Source: Prolixibacteraceae bacterium (GTDB lineage: Bacteria; Bacteroidota; Bacteroidia; Bacteroidales; Prolixibacteraceae). Taken from it: a stretch of DNA of 64,000 bases. The translations under genes and the position numbers were made by a program. Below, in pieces: positions 26,337-35,312 of this stretch. The stretch lies in NCBI GenBank assembly GCA_028683385.1, contig JAQUIJ010000004.1, forward strand, positions 213,416 to 277,415, read 5' to 3'. The notes under the pieces are model-generated. The model searched no databases. It was not told where the DNA came from and saw only the letters and a list, made by a program, of their open reading frames with translations. The stretch's first letter is position 1, and each line of letters starts with the position of its first letter.

Positions 26337-29300
26337 TTAAAACGTTTTTCCGGAAATAAATTCGATGTTGATGATAGTCTGGTTGCAACTGTTGAGGGCA
26401 TCCAGGTAATTCTGTTTGATTGTCAGTGCACGTCCCAGACTCAGCACATAATCCAGATAATCCAATGCACCGGCTTTGTAGGCGCGGGTCGATTGATCGA
26501 TAATCAGATTGGCTTCAGGAATGGCTTGTTTTTCGTAATAGTCAATACTCTTATTGTATTTTTCGAACTCATCAAGCAACGATTGGTAGCTTCCCTGAAG
26601 TGACTTGTTGTAATATTCAGCATTGGTGCTGGCCACTTGCTCTTTCAGTTTGGCGGCTTTCACTTTCGATGCAAACGGTGCAACCCAAAGTGGAATCGCA
26701 ATTCCTGCCTGAATTCCATTGAAACGATCACCAGGACCAAAACTGCGCGGTACACCATTTACTTCCTGTTCGCCTTTCATGGTTTGGCTGAAATAACCAA
26801 CATTGAAATCGGGTAGGGCACGGCTAACTTCCAATTGCTTTTCGAGATGAGAAACCTGAACCTGTTGGTTGATATAGCCCACAGAAGGATTGGCCGACAG
26901 CGCAGTGTTATTATCAATCGGTGCAAAATCGATGCGGCGCAATACGGTATCAGCCGGATACAAAGCCATCCTGACATTCAGGAGCGTTTGCAATTGCCGG
27001 TTCAGGATGGCTTTATCGGCAATGAGTTGCTGCAACTGGTTTTTGATTTCGAGGCTTTGCGAACGGGCGGTAATCATTTCCAGCTTATTGGTTTCGCCTA
27101 CTTTTGCCCTGAGTTCAGCCGCCCGACTGAATCCTGAAAATAAACTATCCTGATAACTCAGCAGCTTTTGTTTCGAATACAGGTAAGCCAGTTGCCAATA
27201 TACCTGTTTCACCTGGGTGGCGGTTTCGAGTTGCGAAGTTTTCAATTGCCATTCGCTGCTTTTTACGCTGGCATTGGCCAGTTTATGCTGATTGATGTAA
27301 ACTGAAGGAAACGCAAACGACTGCGAAAGGGTAAAACTATTGTCTTTCGTGTACGAATTGAATTGCCCGTATTGCATGTCGAAATTGGTTTTGCCCAAGT
27401 CCCAGGATGCACCTTTCAAGGCTTTTTGTACTTCCACTGAATAGGCCGATGAACGAACATTCAGGTTACTATCCAAGGCCATCTGGATTGCTTCGTGCAG
27501 GTTGATTGTCTTTGTTTTTTGTGCCTGAATTGGACTTAAAAACGATGAACCGAAAATCAACATCAGCAAAATAAGAAGTGTTTTAACCGAATTGTTTTCC
27601 ATCATAAACCTGAATTTGCGTGAGAAGAAGATATAGAAAATTGGAAGGATTACCAGAGTTAGCAGCGTTGCTGTGATCAATCCTCCAATCACGACAGTTG
27701 CCAGCGGCTTTTGGACTTCGGCACCGGCCGAACTTGACAAAGCCATTGGCAAAAAGCCCAAAGACGCAACAGCAGCAGTCATTATTACCGGACGAAGTCG
27801 GGTATGCAAACCTTTTTTCACCCGCTCAGTGATATCGGAAACGCCTTCCTTTTCAAGTCGGTTAAATTCGGCAATCAGCACAATGCCGTTGAGTACCGCC
27901 ACACCAAACAACGCAATAAAACCCACACCTGCCGAAATTGAGAAGTTCATTCCACGCATCCAAAGCGCAAATACACCACCAATGGCCGACATGGGAACTG
28001 CCGTAAAAATCAACAGCGACTGTTTTATCGAATGAAAAGAGAAATACAGCAAAACAAATATCAACAGCAGTGCTACCGGAACGGCAATAGCCAGGCGGTT
28101 TTTGGCCGCTTCGAGGTTTTCAAACTGACCGCCGTACGACACGTAGTAAGCCGATGGAAGTTGAATTTGCTGATCAATTTTTTGAGAAACATCTTGTATT
28201 ACGGCTGCAACATCGCGGTTTCGGACGTTAAAACCAACGGTAATGCGCCGCTTGGTATCTTCACGCGAAACTTGTGCCGGACCTGAGCGAATCGAAATGT
28301 CAGCCACTTGTTCAAATGGAATCTGTCCACCGTTTGGCAAAGCTACCGATAGATTTTTTACATCGTCCAGACTTTGACGGTAATCTTTGTCCAGTCGAAC
28401 TACCAACCCGAAGCGCTTTTCTTCGTCGAAAACCACACCAGCCTGACTCCCGGCGAAAGCGGCACGCAGTACACGGTTCACATCTTCTACCGAAAGGCCA
28501 TATTGTGCCAGACGATCGCGGTTATAATCGACCTGAACCTGTGATAATCCAGTCACTTTTTCCACATTGATGTCTTCAACACCTTCGATGCGTTGGATAA
28601 TTCGCTCTACTTCCGAAGCTTTCTCGGCCAAAATGGTCAGATCGTCGCCGAATATTTTAATGGCTACATCCTGTTTCGATCCGGTCATTAGTTCGTTGAA
28701 GCGCATCTGAATAGGTTGCTGAAACTCAAATTTTACACCAGCAAGCGGAATCAAAGCTTCTTCCATTTTTGCGACCAGTTCTTCGCGGGTTTTGGCCGAA
28801 GTCCATTCATCTTTGTCCTTCAGGGTAATGATGTAATCACCGGTTTCCATCGGGGTTGGATCTGTTGGAATTTCGCCAGCACCGATTTTGCAGACTGTAT
28901 GTTTTATTTCAGGAAACTGACTGAGCAGTATCTTGTTGGCTTTTTCTACCATTTCAACCGTGTGGGAAAGCGAACCTCCCTGCAAAGTCATCACTCCGGC
29001 TGCCAGATCGCCTTCTTCGAGTTGCGGAATAAACTCGCCACCCAAACGGGTAAATAAGAGTATGCTAATCAGAAAAAGTACAATGGCAGAGGCCGAAACC
29101 AGCAGTTTAAACCTCAAAGCAAAGTTGATTATAGGATTAAAAGCTTTATGAAGCCGATCCATTAACCTGTCGGAAATCGTGCGTTTGTGTTCAGTCTTTT
29201 TGCTCAGGAATAAGGCTGAAGCCATTGGGACATAAGTGAGCGAAAGTATTGCAGCGCCAATTAAGGCAAAAACTACCACTTGTGCCATGGGGCGGAACAT

Positions 29301-30725
29301 TTTTCCTTCGATGCCCACCAATGCCATAATTGGCAGGTAAACAATCAGGATAATTACCTGACCGAAAGTAGCCGAACTCATCATGCGTTTGGCCGATTCG
29401 AATACATTTTCGTCCATTTGCTCTTGACTCAGCTTTTCAACTCCAACATGGTGTTGCTTGCTCATGAATATCCGGTGAACCACGCTTTCGACGATGATTA
29501 CCGCACCATCTACTATCAAACCAAAGTCGATAGCTCCCAAACTCATGAGATTTCCGGATACGCCAAAGAGGTTCATCAGCGAAATGGCAAAGAGCATCGA
29601 AAGTGGAATGACCGAAGCTACAATCAGTCCTGCGCGAACATTTCCCAACATCAGCACCAATATGAAAATGACGATCAGCGCACCTTCCAGCAGGTTTCGC
29701 GATACAGTTCCTATTGCACGACCAACCAAATCAGAGCGATTCAGGAATGGTTCTATACTTACGCCTTCAGGAAGCGATTTCTGGATGGTGGCAATGCGTG
29801 TTTCAACATCATCAATCACCTGATGGGCATTGGCCCCTTTCAGCATCATCACCACGCCGCCAACGGCTTCGGTGGTATCCACCACAAAGGCACCGTAACG
29901 TATGGCACTTCCGTATTGAACAGTGGCAATATCCCTGACCAAAATTGGAATTCCGGAGTTATTGACTTTTACTACAATTTTCTCAATGTCGTCAATGGTT
30001 TTCACCAGGCCGATACCACGAATAAAATAGGCATTTGGTTTTTTGTCGATGTAGGCGCTTCCGGTATTCTCGTTGTTTTTTTCGAGGGCGCTGAAAATGT
30101 CGGTCAATGAGAGATTCATCCCTCGTAACCGTTCAGGATTAACAGCAATCTCGTATTGTTTCACAAAACCGCCATAGCTGTTGATGTCGGCAACACCATG
30201 TGTTCCAAGCATTTCGCGGCGAACCACCCAATCCTGAAGGGTGCGTAGTTCCATCGGGTTATACTTTTTTTCAAGACCTTTGTCAACTGCCAGCCGGTAC
30301 TGGAAAATTTCGCCCAATCCGGATGAGATCGGTGCAAGCTCAATTTTAGCCAATCCGGCTGGAATATCTTCTTCGGCTTCTTTTAGCCGCTCGTTCAATT
30401 GCTGGCGTGCCCAGTAAACATCTACATCATCCTTGAAAACTACCGTGATAACCGATAATCCGAGGCGAGAAATGGAGCGAAGTTCAATAATGTCGGGAAT
30501 ACTTGCAATGGCAACTTCGATGGGTGCGGTTATAAAGCTTTCAACTTCCTGAACGGCAAGCGAGGGAGCGATTGAAATGACTTGAACCTGGTTGTTGGTA
30601 ATATCCGGAATGGCATCAATGGGCAGTCGGACAAGCGAATAGCCTCCCCAGCCAATTAGAGCTACTATAAACAATCCAACAATAAATTTATTCTTGATTG
30701 AAAAATGAATGATTCGTTCTATCAT
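26337..30725 (-). CDS. CzcA-type RND efflux pump fused to a TolC channel
   Basis: 1462 residues from the ATG at 30725 (MIERIIHFSIKNKFIVG). Residues 1-1040 are the RND antiporter; TM4 has DFGLIVDGAVIIVE, the D-D-E proton pattern of CzcA-type pumps for divalent ions, and the three CusA methionines are absent. From residue 1041 the reading frame continues as MMENNSVKTLLILLMLIFG and SSFLSPIQAQKTKTINLHEA, which looks like a complete signal peptide followed by a 400-residue TolC protein. The fusion is seen in other Bacteroidota. A natural cut at the inner signal site would release the channel (inference). Confidence 0.93.
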   Translation of the reverse strand: MIERIIHFSIKNKFIVGLFIVALIGWGGYSLVRLPIDAIPDITNNQVQVISIAPSLAVQEVESFITAPIEVAIASIPDIIELRSISRLGLSVITVVFKDDVDVYWARQQLNERLKEAEEDIPAGLAKIELAPISSGLGEIFQYRLAVDKGLEKKYNPMELRTLQDWVVRREMLGTHGVADINSYGGFVKQYEIAVNPERLRGMNLSLTDIFSALEKNNENTGSAYIDKKPNAYFIRGIGLVKTIDDIEKIVVKVNNSGIPILVRDIATVQYGSAIRYGAFVVDTTEAVGGVVMMLKGANAHQVIDDVETRIATIQKSLPEGVSIEPFLNRSDLVGRAIGTVSRNLLEGALIVIFILVLMLGNVRAGLIVASVIPLSMLFAISLMNLFGVSGNLMSLGAIDFGLIVDGAVIIVESVVHRIFMSKQHHVGVEKLSQEQMDENVFESAKRMMSSATFGQVIILIVYLPIMALVGIEGKMFRPMAQVVVFALIGAAILSLTYVPMASALFLSKKTEHKRTISDRLMDRLHKAFNPIINFALRFKLLVSASAIVLFLISILLFTRLGGEFIPQLEEGDLAAGVMTLQGGSLSHTVEMVEKANKILLSQFPEIKHTVCKIGAGEIPTDPTPMETGDYIITLKDKDEWTSAKTREELVAKMEEALIPLAGVKFEFQQPIQMRFNELMTGSKQDVAIKIFGDDLTILAEKASEVERIIQRIEGVEDINVEKVTGLSQVQVDYNRDRLAQYGLSVEDVNRVLRAAFAGSQAGVVFDEEKRFGLVVRLDKDYRQSLDDVKNLSVALPNGGQIPFEQVADISIRSGPAQVSREDTKRRITVGFNVRNRDVAAVIQDVSQKIDQQIQLPSAYYVSYGGQFENLEAAKNRLAIAVPVALLLIFVLLYFSFHSIKQSLLIFTAVPMSAIGGVFALWMRGMNFSISAGVGFIALFGVAVLNGIVLIAEFNRLEKEGVSDITERVKKGLHTRLRPVIMTAAVASLGFLPMALSSSAGAEVQKPLATVVIGGLITATLLTLVILPIFYIFFSRKFRFMMENNSVKTLLILLMLIFGSSFLSPIQAQKTKTINLHEAIQMALDSNLNVRSSAYSVEVQKALKGASWDLGKTNFDMQYGQFNSYTKDNSFTLSQSFAFPSVYINQHKLANASVKSSEWQLKTSQLETATQVKQVYWQLAYLYSKQKLLSYQDSLFSGFSRAAELRAKVGETNKLEMITARSQSLEIKNQLQQLIADKAILNRQLQTLLNVRMALYPADTVLRRIDFAPIDNNTALSANPSVGYINQQVQVSHLEKQLEVSRALPDFNVGYFSQTMKGEQEVNGVPRSFGPGDRFNGIQAGIAIPLWVAPFASKVKAAKLKEQVASTNAEYYNKSLQGSYQSLLDEFEKYNKSIDYYEKQAIPEANLIIDQSTRAYKAGALDYLDYVLSLGRALTIKQNYLDALNSCNQTIINIEFISGKTF

Positions 30726-30727
30726 AT

Positions 30728-30765
30728 GTGATGAGATAATTTGAAAATGAGACAATTTGAAAATT
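30728..30765. repeat. TTTGAAAATGAGA low-complexity repeat
   Basis: gataatttgaaaatgagaca is followed by atttgaaaat directly upstream of the RND-TolC fusion start codon. Same word family as at 2826, 10988 and 23996. Confidence 0.5.
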
Positions 30766-30865
30766 ATCGGGCAGCTTAAAAGATTGTAATATAAACAGGA
30801 GCGACAATGTTTTGTCAAGAAAGTATAAGCCTGCTTTATTACTGAAATCTAATAAGAGATTGGAA

Positions 30866-31183
30866 TTAAGCTATTTGTGGCGGTTGCCAGATGGAGCTGA
30901 GAGGACTGAAGAAAATAGCGGATGTATATTCAGTGGAAATACTTTGTTCGATAACGGAAAAGCCATCGAACTGAACATTGAAATCCTGATAAATGACGGG
31001 AGTTGCACAACAATTACAAGTGCAAAACGGAGAGCATTGGTCACCCTCGGTATGCTGATGACTATTTGCTGCATTACCTCCAATTTCTGATTTTTGCAAA
31101 TGGCTATCCTCTGGTCGGTCAATGCAGGGGATTGCAGTGAGCGCCACAATGTAAATGGATAATATGCATGCAAAAAGTTTCAT
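30866..31183 (-). CDS. DUF6660-like secreted Cys/His protein
   Basis: 105 residues with a signal peptide (MKLFACILSIYIVALTAIPC). The middle has a metal-binding-looking block: HQHTEGDQCSPFCTCNCC, with five Cys and two His in 18 residues. The end is SSIWQPPQIA. I recognise the layout of the DUF6660-like family that heads metal-efflux operons in Bacteroidota. It is 140 bases upstream of the RND-TolC fusion on the same strand, so it is probably the first gene of that operon. No activity is known. Confidence 0.8.
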   Translation of the reverse strand: MKLFACILSIYIVALTAIPCIDRPEDSHLQKSEIGGNAANSHQHTEGDQCSPFCTCNCCATPVIYQDFNVQFDGFSVIEQSISTEYTSAIFFSPLSSIWQPPQIA

Positions 31184-31284
31184 CCGTCGATTTATACCAA
31201 CAAAGATATAAAAAAGATGATGTGGCGACGGTAATTATCAGATTTTGCTTTTACAATAAGGTAATTAAAATGATGATAATGCTA

Positions 31285-31884
31285 TTATTTTGATTGTTTA
31301 TCGAAGAATTGGCGTTGATATTCCTCCATTTTCTCCATTTGCATCTGCATCATTTGCATCATTTCTTCCATGGTTTTAGGATGCAATCCGAGTGAATTTC
31401 GTGGTGATTTCGAAGAAATACTGTCTTTTTTACCTTTGCTATTTTGGTCAAAGAAGTTATCAGGCATATTGAAATTTAGTGCAATTGAATCATCGCGCGA
31501 ATCGAAATCTTTAAAATTATGAAACTGTTCAAACCTCTTAATCAGCATTGAATCCCTGACACCGTTAAATGGTTGGGCAAAAAGCTGGTCAAAATCATCA
31601 AAGAACGGATGGCCTTTAAAGGTACTGTCGGCAAAGAAACCAAAATCGTTACCAAACATATCCGGAAAATCTTTTGGAGAAAACGATTTCAGCATGGTCG
31701 TGTCGTTGCCCGACCAACTATATGTATAAACTGAGTCAAATCTGGTAAGGTTACCCTTTTCATCGTATTCCTTTGTAACCTTTGAATTTTCTTGAGGTTG
31801 GTTTTGCTTTTTTATTGGATTCTGCGCCAAAAGGCCAATTATCAACCCTACAGTTAGAAGTAAAATAATACTAAAACGTTTCAT
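31285..31884 (-). CDS. Exported protein of unknown function
   Basis: 199 residues from the ATG at 31884 (MKRFSIILLLTVGLIIGLLAQ, signal peptide). The mature part is rich in Asp, Phe and Lys (DMFGNDFGFFADSTF, HPFFDDFDQLFAQPF) and ends in a Met/Gln-rich helix, TMEEMMQMMQMQMEKMEEYQ. No known family. The Met-rich helix could bind copper or simply be a coiled coil. It is 101 bases upstream of the DUF6660-like gene on the same strand, so it may belong to the metal island or stand alone. Confidence 0.6.
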   Translation of the reverse strand: MKRFSIILLLTVGLIIGLLAQNPIKKQNQPQENSKVTKEYDEKGNLTRFDSVYTYSWSGNDTTMLKSFSPKDFPDMFGNDFGFFADSTFKGHPFFDDFDQLFAQPFNGVRDSMLIKRFEQFHNFKDFDSRDDSIALNFNMPDNFFDQNSKGKKDSISSKSPRNSLGLHPKTMEEMMQMMQMQMEKMEEYQRQFFDKQSK

Positions 31885-32056
31885 AGCCAGATGATTTAAA
31901 TTCAATTCAAAAATAAGGTCAAAACCTGAAATTTGAATTTTAAAAAATCTTAAAACAGTATAAAAATTTCTAAACAATCCAATTTCGTCAATTTGTATGT
32001 AATAAACTATAATTTGAGAATTTCGCTTATCTTTATTTTTTCCAATAAACGATCAG

Positions 32057-32389
32057 ATGGAGAATTTTACTTTTCGAAAAACGCTAGGTGAACAAGGCCG
32101 GATTGTGGGCATTGAAATAAGTGGCTTGCTAATTCTTGAAAATTCACAAGAGCTAAAGAAGGAATTTCTCAGCGTAATTGATTGCCTGAATAATCAGGTA
32201 AAAATATCTGTTTCAAATGTTTCAGATATAGATCTTTCATTTATTCAGCTACTTATGGCTTTTATAAGACAGATGAATGTAGCTCACCTGGCCTATCAGT
32301 TTGAGTGGAATCTTGATGAAGATCAAAAGACTTTATTTGAAAATGTAGGTTTGAGTAACGAATTAAATATGAATAATTTATATGCCTAA
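32057..32389 (+). CDS. STAS-domain protein of chemotaxis operon
   Basis: 110 residues, a SpoIIAA-like STAS domain: IVGIEISGLLILENSQELKKEF, then VKISVSNVSDIDLSFIQLLMAFIRQ. The loop that holds the phospho-Ser in anti-sigma antagonists (DSSG) is here DIDLS, with Ser shifted; this variant is usual in chemotaxis-operon STAS proteins. It probably acts as a binding adaptor rather than an anti-anti-sigma factor. It opens the operon and overlaps cheY by eight bases. Confidence 0.8.
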   Translation: MENFTFRKTLGEQGRIVGIEISGLLILENSQELKKEFLSVIDCLNNQVKISVSNVSDIDLSFIQLLMAFIRQMNVAHLAYQFEWNLDEDQKTLFENVGLSNELNMNNLYA

Positions 32390-32747
32390 ACAAATTTTAA
32401 TTGCTGACGACTCAGAAAGTATCCGTGAAATATTAGCTTTCAACCTAAAGAATGCCGGATATGAAGTTTTGGTTGCGAAAGATGGTTTGGATGCAATGCA
32501 ATTTTTAGATGGACGATCAATCGATTTAGTGTTGACAGATTATCATATGCCGAATCTTAGCGGGCTCGAATTAATTGTTAAAGTAAGACAGATAGAAAAA
32601 TACAAATTCATCCCAATTTTGGTGCTAACTACTGAAAAGCAGGTTGAGATTATCCGTGAAGCCAGGGATTCAGGGGCAACAGGTTGGTTATTGAAACCAT
32701 TTAGTACTGATAAACTTTTACAAACCTTGCGAAAAATAATTCGTTAA
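32382..32747 (+). CDS. cheY: CheY-like single-domain response regulator
   Basis: 121 residues: acidic pair D9/D10, phospho-acceptor D53 (LVLTDYHMP), Thr switch in LVLTTEKQ and Lys in WLLKPFSTD. It takes phosphate from CheA and carries the output signal. It overlaps STAS by eight bases and cheA by one (TAATG), so the three are translationally coupled. No output domain. Confidence 0.92.
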   Translation: MPKQILIADDSESIREILAFNLKNAGYEVLVAKDGLDAMQFLDGRSIDLVLTDYHMPNLSGLELIVKVRQIEKYKFIPILVLTTEKQVEIIREARDSGATGWLLKPFSTDKLLQTLRKIIR

Positions 32748-34807
32748 TGAATTCATTTGTCGAGAAATTTAAAGTTGAGGTTAGCGAGTATTTCGAGCGG
32801 CTCGAATCCAGATTACTCCAATTAGAGCAGGATCCGGAAGATCTCCAGATTATTGGCGATATTTTCAGGATTATGCACACCATGAAAGGTAGTGGAGGAA
32901 TGTTTGGTTTCGATTTGCTGAGCGATGTTACTCATGATTTGGAGTCGCTATTCGAGATTTTTAGATCGAAAGAGAAAATTGTTGATTCTGAGGTGATAAG
33001 CTTTACTTTAAATTCGATTGATGGATTAAAACAGCTCATGGTTGAGAATCCAACCGATGAAAACAGATTATTGGCTTCGAAATTGAAATCGGATACACTG
33101 TTGCAGATTACACGATTTTCGCAAACTGATTTAAACAGTGAGATTGGAATACTACCAGGTAACAGCGCTGAAAATAGCATTGAAGCAAAGCAAACAACCT
33201 ATTATATTTCGTTTGTCCCCGATGAAAATATTTTAAATAATGGAACCAATCCACTTTATTTGATCGACGAACTGAATGCTTTAGGCGAATGCAACATTCA
33301 GGTTTCATTCGATCGTCTTCCTCCATTGGCAGAAATCGATCCTTTGAAATGCTATATTTCATGGTATTTGTTTATATCAACATCTGAAAGCGTTGATACA
33401 TTGCAAGATGTGTTTATTTTTGTTGCCAATAGCGCCCTGATTACAATTCAAAAAGTAGCTAACGAAAATGTGATTCATAAGGAAGCCGTTTTAGCTGCTT
33501 TCCTGAATGCTCAAATTAATGAAGAACCCTGGACGTTGCTTGAGTCTAATCTTCAGGAATCTGCGGAAAGTAACGAGGTTGACAGGGTTGAAGAAAAAGA
33601 AATTGCTGGTGTATTGTTGAAGTCTTCGACTGAAGTCAGTAAAAATACAGGTTTCACGCAAACAACAGTAGATTCGATACGGGTTGATTCGGGCAAGATT
33701 GATCTTTACATGAATCTGGTAAGTGAATTTATTACCGCTCAATCGAGACTTGAGCAGATTTCTTCGAACCTGAAAAATCCGGAACTGGAGTTAGTTACTG
33801 AAACCTTTGAAAAATTAAACAGGCAATTACGCGACAATGCTTTCGATATGAGCTTAATTCCAATCGAAAGCCTAACAACCCGTTTGAAACGACTTGTTCA
33901 TGATTTATCGAAATCACTCGATAAAGAAGTTGTTTTGGTGACAGAAGGCTTAGAGGCGGAGTTGGATAAAAACATCATTGAAAAACTGATCGAGCCATTG
34001 TTACATATCGTCCGGAATTCAATGGATCATGGTATTGAAAGCAAAAGTGAAAGACTGTTGAAACAGAAAAATGCGATTGGAACGATCTCAGTAAAAGCTT
34101 ATACAGTTGGAAGTTATGTGCAGATTGAGATTGAGGATGACGGAAATGGATTGAATGTTGATCAGATTCGCGAAAAGGCGATTGCCAGCGGACTTATTTC
34201 CAATCAAGAGAACCTGACTGATGCGGAGGTTTGTCAGTTAATCTTTGAGCCTGGGTTTTCAACCTCTGAGTCGGTTAATAGTTTATCAGGTCGGGGAACT
34301 GGTATGGATGTGGTTAGAAATTGTGTGCAGTCTATGCGCGGTTTTATTGAGTTGGTTTCAGAACGAGATCAATTTACCCGGTTTATCATCAAATTACCGC
34401 TTTCATTATCGATCATCGATGGGCTATTAGTTCAAATAGGTGATAGTTTCTATATCATTCCATCTTCCTTAGTCAGTAAGTTATACCTGATAAAGTCAGA
34501 ACTTCTGAAAAAAGAAATTAATCAGGTTGTTGAACTAGACGGCGTTCAGATTCCATACTTAAATTTACACGAAGAGTTTGATGGTGATAAAAGAGTTCCG
34601 GAAGAACAGTTTGTGGTAGTTGTTTTTTACGGCAATCATTTCTTTGGATTAGCGGTTGATGAAGTGATTCGTGAATATCAGGCCGCAATTAAACCATTGG
34701 GGCGGATGCCTAAAAGTCAGAATTTATTTTCAGGAGCCAGTATTCTGGGATCGGGGCAGCTAGCTCTTGTGATAGATACCAATAAGTTGATACAAAAATA
34801 TTCGTAA
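32747..34807 (+). CDS. cheA: Chemotaxis histidine kinase CheA
   Basis: 686 residues. P1 Hpt domain with phosphorylated H44 (RIMHTMKGSGGMFGF); a variable segment at about 145-250 (YYISFVPDENILNNGTNPLYLIDEL) seen in many CheA proteins; P3 dimerisation (SGKIDLYMNLVSEFITAQSRL); P4 ATPase (LLHIVRNSMDHGIESKSERL, EDDGNGLNVDQI, SLSGRGTGMDVVRN); P5 CheW-like domain to the end. It is the central kinase linking the one MCP to CheY and CheB. All catalytic boxes are intact. Confidence 0.96.
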   Translation: MNSFVEKFKVEVSEYFERLESRLLQLEQDPEDLQIIGDIFRIMHTMKGSGGMFGFDLLSDVTHDLESLFEIFRSKEKIVDSEVISFTLNSIDGLKQLMVENPTDENRLLASKLKSDTLLQITRFSQTDLNSEIGILPGNSAENSIEAKQTTYYISFVPDENILNNGTNPLYLIDELNALGECNIQVSFDRLPPLAEIDPLKCYISWYLFISTSESVDTLQDVFIFVANSALITIQKVANENVIHKEAVLAAFLNAQINEEPWTLLESNLQESAESNEVDRVEEKEIAGVLLKSSTEVSKNTGFTQTTVDSIRVDSGKIDLYMNLVSEFITAQSRLEQISSNLKNPELELVTETFEKLNRQLRDNAFDMSLIPIESLTTRLKRLVHDLSKSLDKEVVLVTEGLEAELDKNIIEKLIEPLLHIVRNSMDHGIESKSERLLKQKNAIGTISVKAYTVGSYVQIEIEDDGNGLNVDQIREKAIASGLISNQENLTDAEVCQLIFEPGFSTSESVNSLSGRGTGMDVVRNCVQSMRGFIELVSERDQFTRFIIKLPLSLSIIDGLLVQIGDSFYIIPSSLVSKLYLIKSELLKKEINQVVELDGVQIPYLNLHEEFDGDKRVPEEQFVVVVFYGNHFFGLAVDEVIREYQAAIKPLGRMPKSQNLFSGASILGSGQLALVIDTNKLIQKYS

Positions 34808-34811
34808 AACA

Positions 34812-35294
34812 ATGGTTGCAAAAATTATAGATGGGCTCAATTCATATTTGACTTTCCGATTGGGAAGTGAACTTTTTGCTGTAAATGTTGGCCTGGTAAC
34901 AAAGATTCTGGAATTAACCAAGATTACAAAGGTGCCCAATTCACCGAAGTATTTTAAAGGAATAATTAATCTTTTTGGTGATGTTATGCCCGTATTTGAT
35001 GGTAGATTGAAATTTGGATTTCAGGAATCTGAAAATACACGTGAGACCTGCATCCTGATTTTTGCTTTTGAATTTGATGGCTATACCTATAATTCCGGAA
35101 TTACTGTCGATTCGGTTGAAAAGGTTCTGATTTTTGAACCGGAGCTGATTATGCCTGCTCCAATCTCTGATAAAGGGTATAATCCGGAATTCATCAACGG
35201 AATGGCAACTTTTAATAATGAATCTGTCATTTTCCTGAATATTGAGAAGATATTTTCGGAAGAAGAAATTAAACTGATAACTACTGTTGAATAA
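34812..35294 (+). CDS. cheW: Chemotaxis coupling protein CheW
   Basis: 160 residues: SYLTFRLGSELFAVNVGLVTKILELTKITKVPNSPKYFKGIINLFGDVMPVFDGRLKFG, the typical CheW double beta-barrel, then GITVDSVEKVLIFEPELI. It bridges the MCP and CheA. Four bases after cheA. Confidence 0.95.
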   Translation: MVAKIIDGLNSYLTFRLGSELFAVNVGLVTKILELTKITKVPNSPKYFKGIINLFGDVMPVFDGRLKFGFQESENTRETCILIFAFEFDGYTYNSGITVDSVEKVLIFEPELIMPAPISDKGYNPEFINGMATFNNESVIFLNIEKIFSEEEIKLITTVE

Positions 35295-35312
35295 CCAAAT
35301 AAATTCTAAGCT

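Noticed and set aside
29280-30110. Long plus-strand ORF of 276 codons
   Set aside because: It lies antisense inside the RND-TolC fusion gene, whose protein is continuous and well conserved; the plus-strand product is rich in His, Asn and Gln as expected of a shadow.
20144-30725. Frameshift or pseudogene in the oversized RND genes
   Set aside because: Both frames are open throughout; the added length is explained by insertions in CusA and by the TolC fusion in the other pump.
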